Below are positions 1 through 9,060 of a stretch of 64,000 bases of DNA, in pieces (the first letter of the stretch is position 1; each line of letters begins with the position of its first letter). The stretch comes from Hydrogenophaga sp. NFH-34 (GTDB lineage: Bacteria > Pseudomonadota > Gammaproteobacteria > Burkholderiales > Burkholderiaceae_C). The position numbers were made by a program, and so were the translations under genes. The notes under the pieces were generated by a model. That model worked only from the letters and a program-made list of their open reading frames with translations. It was not told where the DNA came from and made no database searches. Location: NCBI RefSeq assembly GCF_021401345.1, contig NZ_JACBGE010000002.1:62001-126000 (forward strand), written 5' to 3'.

Positions 1-658
1 CAACGAGGTGACGGAGCCGGGCCGGGTCGTCGACGTTTTCTTCGCGGTGCAGGCTGGCAACGAAGAACCGGTCGGGCACCAGCCCGAGGCGCTCCAGCAC
101 GTCGGAAGCAGCGATGCGCTCGCGCTGGTGCGCCAGCACTTCCGGCATGTGCGACCCAAGCTTGTAGATCCGATCGGCGGGCAGGCCCTCGGCCAGCAGG
201 TGGCGACGGGCGTGTTCGGTCAGCACCAGATTGACATCGCTGGCGTGATCGATGACGCGGCGGTTGAGCTCCTCGGGGACCCGATCGTCGAAACAGCGGT
301 TGCCCGCCTCCAGATGGAAAACAGGAATCCGTCGACGCTTGGCCGCCAGCACGCACAAGCCCGAATTGGTGTCGCCGTACACGACCAGCGCCTCGGGGCG
401 TTCGGCCTCCAGAAGCGCATCGACACCCTCGATGACACGGGCCACCGTTGTCATCGCATTGCCGCCAGCGACAGCCAGGTGGTGGTCAGGCGCCCGGATC
501 TCCAGATCCTCGAAAAAAATCCGTGCCAGGGCGTCATCGTGGTTCTGCCCGGTATGGACCAGCACGTGATCGAAGGCCCGGTCCAGCTTGTCGATCACCC
601 GCGACATCTTGATCAGCTCGGGACGGGTGCCCACCACGGTCATCACCTTGCGCTTCAT
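1..658 (-). CDS. UDP-N-acetylhexosamine 2-epimerase, FnlC/WbvD type (3' end outside window)
   Basis: The first 219 residues are in the window; the 3' end lies beyond base 1. The product opens with the GTRPE motif of non-hydrolysing UDP-GlcNAc 2-epimerases, then HTGQNHD and GDTNS. The segment EAGNRCFDDRVPEE is the form seen in the FnlC/WbjD/WbvD branch, which epimerises C2 of a UDP-2-acetamido-2,6-dideoxy-L-hexose, rather than in housekeeping WecB. The start at 658 overlaps the stop of the dehydratase gene as ATGA, implying coupled translation. With the two genes upstream it forms a complete dehydratase-reductase-epimerase trio for a UDP-N-acetyl-6-deoxy-L-hexosamine. The sub-branch is assigned from remembered sequence, so the exact product sugar is less certain than the family. 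Confidence 0.88.
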   Translation of the reverse strand, partial: MKRKVMTVVGTRPELIKMSRVIDKLDRAFDHVLVHTGQNHDDALARIFFEDLEIRAPDHHLAVAGGNAMTTVARVIEGVDALLEAERPEALVVYGDTNSGLCVLAAKRRRIPVFHLEAGNRCFDDRVPEELNRRVIDHASDVNLVLTEHARRHLLAEGLPADRIYKLGSHMPEVLAHQRERIAASDVLERLGLVPDRFFVASLHREENVDDPARLRHLV

Positions 659-1701
659 GCCTTGGGCTCCTGCACCGGTTGAGAAGCACACAATTGCGCC
701 TGGATGTAATCCAGGCCCAGCAGCAGCTCGATCAGTTCGGCACGGTCGAGCCGGCGGGCGTTGCGGGAGCTGAAGTCGTCGGCGTCGTCGAGCATCACGC
801 CGCCATCGGAGAAGAAGCCTGCGTAGTCGAGGTCGCGCCCATCGGGCGGAATCCGGATGTAGCGGTCGCCGTCGACGGCACGCGCCATCTCTTCGTGCGC
901 CACCAGGGTCTCGTGCAGCTTCTCGCCGTGGCGGGCGCCCATGTTCTGCAACGGCGTGCGGCCGCCGAAGATCTCGATCAGCGCCTCGGCCAGATCGAGC
1001 ACCGTGGCCGCAGGCGCCTTCTGGACCAGGATGTCCCCATGGCCACCCCGGGCACAGGCTTCGAGCACCAGCTCCGCCGCATCGGGCAGCGACATCATGA
1101 AGCGCGTCATGCGCGGGTCGGTGAGCGTCAGGGCCTGGCCCTGCCTGATCTGTTCGACGAAGTGCGGAATGACCGAACCGCGCGATGCCATCACGTTGCC
1201 GTACCGCGTGACACAGATGCGGGTCGGCCCGTCGGGCCAGCGGCGTGCCTTGGCAATGGCCAGCTTCTCCATGAGTGCCTTGGACATGCCCATGGCGTTG
1301 ATCGGGTAGACCGCCTTGTCGGTGCTGAGCAACACCACCGCCCCCACCTCCCGCGCCAGGGCAGCGTCCAGCACGTTTTCGGCACCCAGTGCGTTGGTGC
1401 GGATCGCCTCCAGCGGATGGAACTCGCACGAAGGCACCTGCTTGAGCGCCGCGGCGTGGAATAGCAGATCGACCCCGCGCAACAGATCGAGCAGGCCGTC
1501 GCTTTGCCGCACGTCGCCAATGTGGAAGCGCACCCGCGAGTCGTTCAGTGCCAGCCGCAGGTGGTGCTGCTTGTTTTCGTCGCGGCTGAAGATGCGGAGT
1601 TCGGCCACCCCCTCGCGCAACGCCCGTCGGGCAATGGTTTCGCCGAAAGACCCCGTGCCCCCGGTGATGGCCAGGATCTTCCCTTTCAGCAAGTCAGTCA
1701 T
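655..1701 (-). CDS. UDP-GlcNAc 4,6-dehydratase/5-epimerase, FnlA/WbvB/CapE type
   Basis: This 348-residue extended short-chain dehydrogenase has the NAD-binding GGTGSFG near residue 14 and STDKAVYP followed by NAMGMSK in the middle. In this family the usual YxxxK catalytic pair is MxxxK, and MGMSK fits that. The family removes water from UDP-GlcNAc and inverts C5, the first step to UDP-L-FucNAc, UDP-L-RhaNAc or UDP-L-QuiNAc. The gene overlaps the upstream reductase by 8 bp and the downstream 2-epimerase by 4 bp, so the three are surely one transcript. The length is typical. Family assignment is firm; the final sugar depends on the reductase. Confidence 0.92.
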   Translation of the reverse strand: MTDLLKGKILAITGGTGSFGETIARRALREGVAELRIFSRDENKQHHLRLALNDSRVRFHIGDVRQSDGLLDLLRGVDLLFHAAALKQVPSCEFHPLEAIRTNALGAENVLDAALAREVGAVVLLSTDKAVYPINAMGMSKALMEKLAIAKARRWPDGPTRICVTRYGNVMASRGSVIPHFVEQIRQGQALTLTDPRMTRFMMSLPDAAELVLEACARGGHGDILVQKAPAATVLDLAEALIEIFGGRTPLQNMGARHGEKLHETLVAHEEMARAVDGDRYIRIPPDGRDLDYAGFFSDGGVMLDDADDFSSRNARRLDRAELIELLLGLDYIQAQLCASQPVQEPKA

Positions 1702-2554
1702 ATCGCTCCAGGGTGTGCAGGTCCGTCAGCATGTCCTGCCAGGACGGGGGGCGATAGCCCAGGGCCTCGCGCAGTCGCGTGCTGTCCAGGGAGCGGTCGA
1801 TGACCGGCTGATCGCACGGCTCGATGGGAATGGCATGGCCATAAATGCGCCCCGCCAGCGACAGGAAATCGAGCTTCGAAATCGGATCGGCGCTCAGGTG
1901 GTAGACCCCGTGAAGATCCGGCCTCGCCAGCAATCGATCCCGGACGATGCGCGCCAGTTCCAGAGAAGTGAAGCCCGAAAAGATGGCGTGCCGAAATCCG
2001 CGCACGGCTTGGTGCTGCGCCAGGAACCAGGCCAGCAGGCCATGGGTTGTGCCGAGCTCGGGCCCGACGAACGACACCCGCAAGGTCAGCACCGCCGGAT
2101 CGTTCGCCACTTCCCCCAGCAGCTTGGTGCGCCCGTACAAGTCGACCGGATCGCTCGGGTCCGACTCGCGGTAGGTGCCGCGTGCGCCGGAGAACACGCA
2201 ATCCGTGCTGAAGTGGATGAGGCGTGCCCCCACCTGTTGGCACAGACGGCCCAGTTGGTGAGGCAGCACAGCGTTGACTTGCAGCGCTGGCAGCGGATCG
2301 CAGGCGGCCATGTGCTGCTTGACCAGACCGACACAGTTGAGCACGACGTCGGGCCGGACCTCGGCCATCAGGGCCCTCAGACCACCGGTATCCAGCGCGT
2401 CGACGCCGGTGCACAGCGCAACGCGACCGAATCCGGTCAGCGCCGGCGCGGGTGCACGCACGGTCCCGATGACCGTCAGGTCGCGGGACGCCCCCAGCTC
2501 CCGCAGCATCATGTGGCCGAGCATGCCGCCCGCTCCCAGGATCAGCACCTTCAT
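1694..2554 (-). CDS. RmlD-like NAD(P)-dependent sugar reductase (WbvR type)
   Basis: A 286-residue SDR starting at an ATG that overlaps the upstream stop (ATGA at 2554-2551); the open frame continues upstream but is not needed. It has GAGGMLG at residues 7-13, STDCVFSG in mid-protein, and YGRTKLLGE carrying the YxxxK pair. It resembles dTDP-4-dehydrorhamnose reductase. In the L-FucNAc pathway the reductase (WbjC/FnlB) carries an extra C-terminal cupin domain; this protein is too short for that. The RmlD-like WbvR of the UDP-L-RhaNAc/L-QuiNAc pathway is therefore the closer model. It sits between the dehydratase and the large putative transferase genes in one leftward operon. Confidence 0.85.
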   Translation of the reverse strand: MKVLILGAGGMLGHMMLRELGASRDLTVIGTVRAPAPALTGFGRVALCTGVDALDTGGLRALMAEVRPDVVLNCVGLVKQHMAACDPLPALQVNAVLPHQLGRLCQQVGARLIHFSTDCVFSGARGTYRESDPSDPVDLYGRTKLLGEVANDPAVLTLRVSFVGPELGTTHGLLAWFLAQHQAVRGFRHAIFSGFTSLELARIVRDRLLARPDLHGVYHLSADPISKLDFLSLAGRIYGHAIPIEPCDQPVIDRSLDSTRLREALGYRPPSWQDMLTDLHTLERYD

Positions 2555-5500
2555 GCCAGTTCTCCGTGAGGCGCCAGGGCCAGTCGGCGCAAGATGGCCC
2601 GCAAATCTTCGTCGGTCAGGTCGCTCAGCAACCAGGGGTGGTGGCCGTGCCCGAAGAAGCGGCGCTGGCGCTCCACCAGGTCCACGGCATGGGACAGGCT
2701 CGCCCCGTCGGCCGCCAGAAACACCTCGCTGGCGCGGGTATCGAGCGGCGGCGGCAGACCCGGCCCCGGCAGCGGCACGGTCATCGCCCGGCATTCAACG
2801 CCGGGCAGCATCGCCTGCGCCAGAACCTGGCACGCGGCCCAGCGTCGCGCCGGCACCTCGGTGCCGGTCAGCAGCGTCAGGCGCGGCGACCGGTCTGGGT
2901 CCGGCCGCAGGCGCCAGCCTCCTCGCCCAGCAGCCGAAGTCCACAGCCCCCGGTCGGAGAGCAGGAACGTCACGGCCCGCAGGTGCTCACGCAGGGGTGC
3001 GGCGCCATGCACCACCTGCGGAGGCGGATGCACTGGTGCGAGGTCGGGGCGGGCCAGTTTGACCCAGGTGTGTCCGGCGTGTTCGCAGAGCCGCGGCAAC
3101 AGGCGCAGAGCGGCCTCGAAGCCGCCGGGTTGGCCCGCCTCCGCCGGCAGGTCACGCAGTGGCGCCAGGGCGGCAGGTCGGGCCCAGAACAGGCCGGCTG
3201 CGGGAAAATCCAGCGGCTGATCCGGACGGACGACCAAGCCAGCACCACGGGCCATGGCCTCGGCCTGTCCGAACACGCCCTGCCATCCGGTGTGGGCGCG
3301 GTCTGCCTCGCTGTGCTGGGGGAACACCACGCCCAGCAACGGATCGGCGCTGAAGGCAGCCAGCACCGAAGCCACCACCCGGGGCGAACCCAGCAGGGCC
3401 TGGCAGGCGGCGCCCGGCAAGGGCTGACGGTCGTGCAGGTGCAGCACCAAGTCATGGTGGCGCTCGTCTGTCAGGACATCGACCGCGAAGGCCAGTTTGC
3501 CATCGCGGTATGGCACGGTGCACAGATCGACGCTGCCGGCCGCCCAGTCCGCAAAGACCGGGGCAATCGCGTGGCGCCGCTCGTCATCATCGGTGCGGAT
3601 GAACAGATCGCAGGGGGCGGGCACATGGCGCAACAGCTCCCGCATCGGTTCGGCCGTGTCGTCTCCCCACAGGTGAACGACGGCCGCCACGCGCTGCGCC
3701 GGCGACAGGGGGATGTCCAAGGCAAAAGGCACGACCAGACTCTGGTCCAGTCCTTCGGGCACCGCGCTCGGCGCGCCGTCGATGGGCTGGCAGGGTACCG
3801 GTGGGCTGGGGGTGTCCCGCTCACCCGTTCTTGCGCGCCACCAGGACAGCAACGCGTGGTCGCGACCGCCCCAGGAAGTGCCTGCCCCGGGCGTGGCAGG
3901 CGGCGGAACCGCCGGCATGGACAGTCCCCGGACCTCCAGCGCGGAGCGCACCTGCTCGATCAGCGGCGCGCTGCGCCATTTGTGGGCCAGCCACCAGGCC
4001 GCGCCCAGCAGGCGGTGGCTGATCAGTCCCTGGGCAGTGGCTTCGATGGCCGTCAGGTCGAGCGACGGGTCGGCGGTCGGCAGACTCACCACCGGCAAAC
4101 CCAAGACGTCGGCGCGCAACGCCAGATCGGTCAGTGCGGCGCTGGCGTCCAGGTGCTCATCCAGCTCACCGACGCGCTGCGCCAGCGCGCGGGAGATCAC
4201 CACGAAGCAGCCAGGGATCCGGGGCAGGCCCGCAGTGGCCGCTGCCGGTATCTGCACCAGCGCCTCCGGCCCCTGTTGACCGAACACCGCGAGCGCGTCG
4301 GCCAGGGTCTTTTCATCGAAACGGCCGTGCGGGTCGGTCAGCACGTAGACGTCGGCCCCCTCATCGAAAGCCCTCTCGATCAGGCGCCGGTGCGCCGCGA
4401 CAAACCCGGCCGCCCCGCGTGACAGGCAGACGGTTTCGGGCGGCAGCCAGTTCTCCAGTGCGAAGGCCGCACCGTCATCGGCCACCAGCACCAGACCGGT
4501 TCTGGCCTGTCCCACATGGGCAAGGGCCGAGCGTGCGCGGCCGACGACACGCTGGACACGAAAAGGGGCATCGCCAGCCACCGCGATACCGAACGCCACC
4601 CGCATTCCGGCCATGGGTGCCCCCACCGCGCTGAGCACCGGTCCGGCGCCCGAAGCGGCCCCTGCAGGCGCAGCCGGTGGCATCGGGGACGGGGCATTCG
4701 CCTGCGCCGCCCGTTGACGCAGGGCTTCGCGTCGGGCATGCAGGCCCTCCCGCAAGCGCCCCCGCAAGGTCCACCAGGCGAGCCTGAGTGCTCGGCGCAG
4801 AAAAACCCGCAGGCCGTCGGGCAACCGGCTCGCCACCCGTTGCAGCACCATGGCCACGCGGTAGGTGTTGCTGCCCTCGATCGCCTCGATCCGGTGCGAA
4901 AGCGTCTGCTCGCGCTCCGCCGCGGCCTGCAGGCCAGCCCGGTATCCGGCCTGCACACGCGCCTCAAGCACCTGCGCCTGCTGCAGCCAGTGCATCTCCC
5001 GCTCGGCCATTGCAGCGCGTGCCGTTTCGGCTTCGCGCCAGCGCTGCGCATGGGAAAGACCGGCTGCAGCCTGGTGGGCCGCATCAAACAGGGCGGCCAG
5101 GGCCGGCCCGCCTGCGCACAGCTCCCGCACCGACGCCGGGGCGTGTTCGGGCGTCGGCAACAGCAGGCCCAGGCCCGGACCGGCGGGAAGGTCGAACGCC
5201 GCATCCCCGGGCACCGACTCGCGCCAGCGGCACCACAGCGATGCTGCCGCCTCGCCAGGCTGGACGCCCACGACCATCACCACGGCGCCCGGAGCGAGAC
5301 GCCCGGTCCAGTAGGCGGGGTCCGACTGGTCGCCCGCCAGCGGCGACTCGATCACCAACAGATCGGCCAGCGGCTCGCTGCCCAGGCACAGCTCGCAGAG
5401 ACTGCCCGCCTGAGGAATCAGGCGCCGCATCTCGTCAAAGGCCGGGCCGCACCCGGCGAGCCGCCAGACATCGCGGGCCCGCGCCAGCCAGTGCCCCACG

Positions 5501-5595
5501 GCGACATGCTCCCAGCGCGTTGGCACCCCGAATGAATGGACAAACAGGTCGGGCAGGCTGTCCCGCAGCGCGTTTCCGGAGAGGGTGTCCGTCAT
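2551..5595 (-). CDS. Large polysaccharide-synthesis protein with RgpF-like C-terminal domain
   Basis: About 1014 residues. I place the start at the ATG at 5595 because it overlaps the previous stop as ATGA, although the frame stays open upstream. The N-terminal 250 residues look like a degenerate methyltransferase/tether segment ending in a coiled region before SNTYRVAM, a join often found in multi-domain glycan enzymes. A central segment (about 340-540) reads like part of a glycosyltransferase core with a DPHGRFDEKT stretch. The last 350 residues (VHLWGDDTAEPMRELL, DLFIRTDDD, HDLVLHLHD) resemble the rhamnan-synthesis F (RgpF) domain. It is placed among nucleotide-sugar genes, so it probably builds the repeat unit. 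No catalytic assignment is possible by eye. Confidence 0.7.
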   Translation of the reverse strand: MTDTLSGNALRDSLPDLFVHSFGVPTRWEHVAVGHWLARARDVWRLAGCGPAFDEMRRLIPQAGSLCELCLGSEPLADLLVIESPLAGDQSDPAYWTGRLAPGAVVMVVGVQPGEAAASLWCRWRESVPGDAAFDLPAGPGLGLLLPTPEHAPASVRELCAGGPALAALFDAAHQAAAGLSHAQRWREAETARAAMAEREMHWLQQAQVLEARVQAGYRAGLQAAAEREQTLSHRIEAIEGSNTYRVAMVLQRVASRLPDGLRVFLRRALRLAWWTLRGRLREGLHARREALRQRAAQANAPSPMPPAAPAGAASGAGPVLSAVGAPMAGMRVAFGIAVAGDAPFRVQRVVGRARSALAHVGQARTGLVLVADDGAAFALENWLPPETVCLSRGAAGFVAAHRRLIERAFDEGADVYVLTDPHGRFDEKTLADALAVFGQQGPEALVQIPAAATAGLPRIPGCFVVISRALAQRVGELDEHLDASAALTDLALRADVLGLPVVSLPTADPSLDLTAIEATAQGLISHRLLGAAWWLAHKWRSAPLIEQVRSALEVRGLSMPAVPPPATPGAGTSWGGRDHALLSWWRARTGERDTPSPPVPCQPIDGAPSAVPEGLDQSLVVPFALDIPLSPAQRVAAVVHLWGDDTAEPMRELLRHVPAPCDLFIRTDDDERRHAIAPVFADWAAGSVDLCTVPYRDGKLAFAVDVLTDERHHDLVLHLHDRQPLPGAACQALLGSPRVVASVLAAFSADPLLGVVFPQHSEADRAHTGWQGVFGQAEAMARGAGLVVRPDQPLDFPAAGLFWARPAALAPLRDLPAEAGQPGGFEAALRLLPRLCEHAGHTWVKLARPDLAPVHPPPQVVHGAAPLREHLRAVTFLLSDRGLWTSAAGRGGWRLRPDPDRSPRLTLLTGTEVPARRWAACQVLAQAMLPGVECRAMTVPLPGPGLPPPLDTRASEVFLAADGASLSHAVDLVERQRRFFGHGHHPWLLSDLTDEDLRAILRRLALAPHGELA

Positions 5596-6320
5596 GGTCT
5601 CGTGGCGGCTTCCGACAGACCCTGTACCAGTGCCTGGGCCTTGACGAAGTCTTCCGGCCGCCCGATGTCCAGCCACGCACACTCGGCCTCGTAGGCACGC
5701 ACGTCGTGGCCTGCGGCCACGAGGGCCTGCAGCAGTTCGGGCATGTCGAGCCGCTGGCCCAGGGGCAGGTACGGCCGCACGCAGGCGCGCGTGAGCGCGT
5801 ACACGCCCATGTTGATCAGGTACTCGGTGCGTGGCTTCTCACGGATGCGGGTGATCTGCCCTTGATCGGTCACGTCGAGCACCCCGTATTCCAGCTGGGC
5901 GCCATAGCGCAGGGCAGCCACCGAGGCGGCCGCTCCGGACTCCGCGTGATGGGCGATCAAGGCCTCCATGTCCATATCGGTGACGAGATCACCATTGAGC
6001 AACAGAAACCGCTCTTCCATCTCGTCGATCACTTGCGCCAGCAGACCGCAAGTGCCCAGGGGCTCGTCTTCCACCGCGTAGGTGATCTCCATACCGAGCG
6101 CATGCCCGTCGCCGAACAGGGCCTGAATCAGGTGACGCAGGTGATTGACCGCCAGGCACACGCGACGCACCTGGTGGCGCCGCAGCAGACACAACAGGTG
6201 TTCGAGCACCGAAGCATCACCCAGGGGCATGAGCGGCTTGGGCAGCACCGTGGTGTAGGGCAGGAGACGGGTGCCCTTGCCGCCCGCCATGATGAGAGCC
6301 TGGAACGGCGCCGAACTCAT
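5592..6320 (-). CDS. Sugar-1-phosphate nucleotidyltransferase
   Basis: A 242-residue single-domain NTP transferase. Residues 8-25 hold the signature IMAGGKGTRLLPYT followed by PKPLMPLG, which binds the nucleotide. LLNGDLVTDMD supplies the metal-binding aspartate, and EKPRTEYLINMGVY is the sugar-binding part. It activates a hexose- or hexosamine-1-phosphate as an NDP-sugar; the base and sugar cannot be told from sequence. The gene overlaps the LegB-like dehydratase by 4 bp and the next gene by 4 bp. Because its neighbour is LegB-like, a GDP-hexosamine precursor is one possibility, but it lacks the N-terminal CBS domains of the PtmE enzyme. Confidence 0.88.
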   Translation of the reverse strand: MSSAPFQALIMAGGKGTRLLPYTTVLPKPLMPLGDASVLEHLLCLLRRHQVRRVCLAVNHLRHLIQALFGDGHALGMEITYAVEDEPLGTCGLLAQVIDEMEERFLLLNGDLVTDMDMEALIAHHAESGAAASVAALRYGAQLEYGVLDVTDQGQITRIREKPRTEYLINMGVYALTRACVRPYLPLGQRLDMPELLQALVAAGHDVRAYEAECAWLDIGRPEDFVKAQALVQGLSEAATRP

Positions 6321-7306
6321 TGGGCGAAACCGCTGCGAGGCAGCTCGTCGGGGTGTGCCTGGAAGAACTCGATGGTGCGCTGCAAGCCTTCGGCCAGCGA
6401 CACGCGGGGTTGCCAGCCGGTGGCGGCACGGAACGCCTGGTGGTTTGAGACCAGACGGTCAACCTCGCTGGCGGCGGGCCGCAACCGACGCGGGTCTTCT
6501 TCGATGCGGGCAGACACCCCCATCAGGTCGAGAATGGTCCGCGCCAGGTCGCCAATGGCGATCCCCTGCCCCGTGCCCAGGTTGTAGCAGCCCCCCACGA
6601 CCGAATCGGGAGCGGTCGCGGCGGTGATGAAACCGTCCACGGTGTCCGACACGAAGGTCAGGTCGCGCACCGGTGTCGTGGTCCCCAACTGGATGACCGA
6701 GGGCCGGCTCAGCGCCTGGGCGATGACGGCCGGGATCACGGCACGCGCGGACTGGCGCGGACCGAAGGTGTTGAAGGGGCGTACCGTCACGGCGCGGACG
6801 CCAAAACTGCGCACATAGGATTCGACCAGCTTGTCGGCACCAATCTTGGTCGCGGCATAGGGCGACTGCGCCTGCAGCGGATGCGCCTCGTCCATCGGGA
6901 TGTAGCGCGCGCTGCCGTAGACCTCCGAGGTGCTGACATGGACCAGCCGCGGGGTTTCGCAGGCCTTCACAGCCTCGAGCACGTTCAGCGTGCCCAGGAC
7001 GTTGGTTTCGACATAACTGCGGGGGGCCGAATACGAGTGCGGGATCGCGATGAGCGCGCCAAGGTGGAACACCGCATCCACCCCTTCGACCACCCGTTTC
7101 ATGAACTCACCATCGCTCAGGTCGCCATGAACGGTGTTGACCGCGGCCAAGGTCCCGGGATCAAGCCATCGCAGGTTGCCCAAGCCGTTCTGGGCGTTGT
7201 AGTGAAGCAGCGCTTTCACCTCTGCGCCGGCATGAACGAGCGACTGAACCAGATGGCTGCCAATGAATCCGCCAGCCCCGGTGACCAAGATTTTTTTCTG
7301 CTGCAA
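6317..7306 (-). CDS. NAD-dependent 4,6-dehydratase, LegB-like
   Basis: An extended SDR with VTGAGGFIGSHL at the N terminus and SPYAATKIGADKL carrying the YxxxK pair. Segments such as VFHLGALIAIPHSY and RPFNTFGPRQSARAVIP match what I know of LegB (GDP-GlcNAc 4,6-dehydratase of legionaminic acid synthesis) and its close relatives. I place the start at a TTG (7306) preceded by GGAG six bases upstream. The longer ATG form at 7402 would add 32 unconserved residues and overlap the divergent gene at 7391. The protein is then 329 residues, the usual size. No LegC aminotransferase or NeuB-type synthase lies in the window, so the branch sugar may be completed elsewhere. Confidence 0.85.
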   Translation of the reverse strand: MQQKKILVTGAGGFIGSHLVQSLVHAGAEVKALLHYNAQNGLGNLRWLDPGTLAAVNTVHGDLSDGEFMKRVVEGVDAVFHLGALIAIPHSYSAPRSYVETNVLGTLNVLEAVKACETPRLVHVSTSEVYGSARYIPMDEAHPLQAQSPYAATKIGADKLVESYVRSFGVRAVTVRPFNTFGPRQSARAVIPAVIAQALSRPSVIQLGTTTPVRDLTFVSDTVDGFITAATAPDSVVGGCYNLGTGQGIAIGDLARTILDLMGVSARIEEDPRRLRPAASEVDRLVSNHQAFRAATGWQPRVSLAEGLQRTIEFFQAHPDELPRSGFAQ

Positions 7307-7390
7307 AGCGCACTCCAACGATGGGCCGCCCTGATCAAGACCGGCTGGTAAAGTGAGAACGGGTGGCCCATCCGGCGCGCGCTGCCCAGG

Positions 7391-7852
7391 ATGGATTGCC
7401 ATATGACTCTACCGCAAAACGACGCCGCGACAGATGACAGACCGCTGGTCGTCGATGGCCTGGAAAACATGCAGGGACGCGGCTTGCTGACGATCTCCGC
7501 GCTGGCACTGATCGCCGGATCGCTGGACAACGTGCCGGTCGCGGTCCTGACGCATGGGGACCCGGTGGTGAGCACGGCAGCCCAGTGCCTGCAGCACGAC
7601 CGGGCGCTGCGGCTCGCGGTGGTCGAGGACGACAGCCGGGCTCTTGCCACGCTGCACCGGGCACGGCTGTACGTGGCGGTGGGCTTCAAGGCCTTCGTGT
7701 CGCCCTATCACGCCCAGGCCATTGCCCTGGGCATTCCCATGCTGGTGGTCGTGCAGTTTCCGGAAGTCCGTGCCTCGGGCCATCTGCTGTCGCAGGTGCG
7801 TGCAGCGCACGACCCTCGCGTGCTCGGCGAAACGATCCTCGCCCACCTGTGA
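7391..7852 (+). CDS. Short glycosyltransferase-like protein (possible GT4 C-terminal half)
   Basis: A 153-residue protein, divergent from the dehydratase gene and followed 8 bp later by a full GT4 gene. An alternative ATG lies at 7403. The stretch from VAVGFKAFVSPYHAQAI to GIPMLVVVQFPE resembles the loop-and-helix segment of GT-B glycosyltransferases that contacts the donor nucleotide, but no acceptor domain precedes it. It may be a stand-alone half-domain or a remnant of a longer enzyme. Codon usage matches the neighbours and the frame is intact, so I treat it as an expressed gene of uncertain role in the surface glycan locus. Confidence 0.6.
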   Translation: MDCHMTLPQNDAATDDRPLVVDGLENMQGRGLLTISALALIAGSLDNVPVAVLTHGDPVVSTAAQCLQHDRALRLAVVEDDSRALATLHRARLYVAVGFKAFVSPYHAQAIALGIPMLVVVQFPEVRASGHLLSQVRAAHDPRVLGETILAHL

Positions 7853-7860
7853 GCCACCAC

Positions 7861-9060
7861 ATGACCCCTTGCATCCTTGTCGTTGCGCTCGGCGCCAGCG
7901 TGCACACCCAACGCTGGCTGCAGATGGTGGCCTCCCCCCGGCACCGGCTGGTGCTGCTGTCGTCCACCCCTCTGCAGCCCAACCTGCCTGCATTGGCGGC
8001 CCTGCCGACCATCCGCTCGCGCGAGGATCTGGATCGGCTGCCACCGGGCATGGCGGGCCAGTGGGCCCGCGATCCGCTCGACGAACAGCCAGCCGACGAC
8101 GACCTGCCACCACCCGTCTTTCTGAGCGCCCGCGCAGCGCTGGTCCGGAGCGCCAGTGTCGAGCACGCGGTCCGTGTGCTGCAACCGGTCCTGGTGCATT
8201 CGATGGAGATACAGATGGCGGGGTATGCCTGTCTCAAGGCGGCTCAGGCCATGGGTACGGACTTCCCGCTCTGGCTGGTGTCGAACTGGGGCAGCGACCT
8301 CTATCTCTACGAAAAGCTCGACACGCACCGGCCCGTGCTGCAGGCACTGGCCGCCCGCGTGGATGCCCTGCACTGCGAATGCGCGCGGGACGTTGCGATG
8401 GCGCAGCAGCTGGGCTACCGGGAGGGGTGTCCCACCCATGTCCAGCCCGCATCGGGCGGGGTGGACTTTGCCGACATGCCCCTGCCCGGGACACCACCGT
8501 CGCAGCGCAACCTCATCGTGATCAAGGGTTATCACGGCTGGTCGGGACGGGCCCTGCACATCCTGTCCGCGCTGCTGATCGCCGCCCCACACCTGCAGCG
8601 GTTCCAAGTGCGTATCGCCCTCGCGGGACCAGAGGTGGCCGAGATGGCCGCCGAAGTGGCTCGGGTGACCGGACTCGATATCCAACCGGACACATGGCAG
8701 GCCGATCATGGCCCGGCCCTGGACCGGACCGCCCAGGCGCGCCTGGTTGTGGGGGTCGGCATCTCGGACGGGATCGGAACCTCCTCTCTCGAGGCCATGG
8801 CCCTGGGAGCGTTTCCCATCGCGGCCGACACCGGCTGCCTGTGCGAGTGGATACGGCCCGGCATCGACGGCCTGATCGTCGACCCGCACGATGTGGCGGC
8901 ACTGGCGGACGCCATCGTCACAGCCGCGACCGACGACGCCCTGGTGGACGCGGCCTACAGGCGCAACCGGCAGGAGGTGGAAAAGCGCTGGGACGCGCGG
9001 ACCAATGGCGCACGCGCCCTGCGCATGTACGACGACGTCATCGCCCGGGGTTGCGCATGA
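7861..9060 (+). CDS. Family 4-type glycosyltransferase
   Basis: A 399-residue GT-B protein. I use the ATG at 7861 because it follows the previous stop by 8 bp and opens directly into the Rossmann strand ILVVALGASVHTQRWL. The C-terminal half contains IGTSSLEAMALGAFPI, the donor-binding E-x-x-x-G-P-like region of GT4 enzymes, followed by GIDGLIVDPHDVAALADAI, a hallmark tail. It transfers a sugar from an NDP donor during repeat-unit or O-chain synthesis, presumably at the cytoplasmic face. The stop overlaps the next start as ATGA, so the two are coupled. Donor and acceptor are not predictable. Confidence 0.88.
   Translation: MTPCILVVALGASVHTQRWLQMVASPRHRLVLLSSTPLQPNLPALAALPTIRSREDLDRLPPGMAGQWARDPLDEQPADDDLPPPVFLSARAALVRSASVEHAVRVLQPVLVHSMEIQMAGYACLKAAQAMGTDFPLWLVSNWGSDLYLYEKLDTHRPVLQALAARVDALHCECARDVAMAQQLGYREGCPTHVQPASGGVDFADMPLPGTPPSQRNLIVIKGYHGWSGRALHILSALLIAAPHLQRFQVRIALAGPEVAEMAAEVARVTGLDIQPDTWQADHGPALDRTAQARLVVGVGISDGIGTSSLEAMALGAFPIAADTGCLCEWIRPGIDGLIVDPHDVAALADAIVTAATDDALVDAAYRRNRQEVEKRWDARTNGARALRMYDDVIARGCA

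Noticed and set aside
2566..4422. Long plus-strand frame of 618 codons opposite the large polysaccharide gene
   Set aside because: A GC-skew shadow: composition rich in Arg/Gln/His, with no domain, while the minus strand has coupled starts and recognisable segments.
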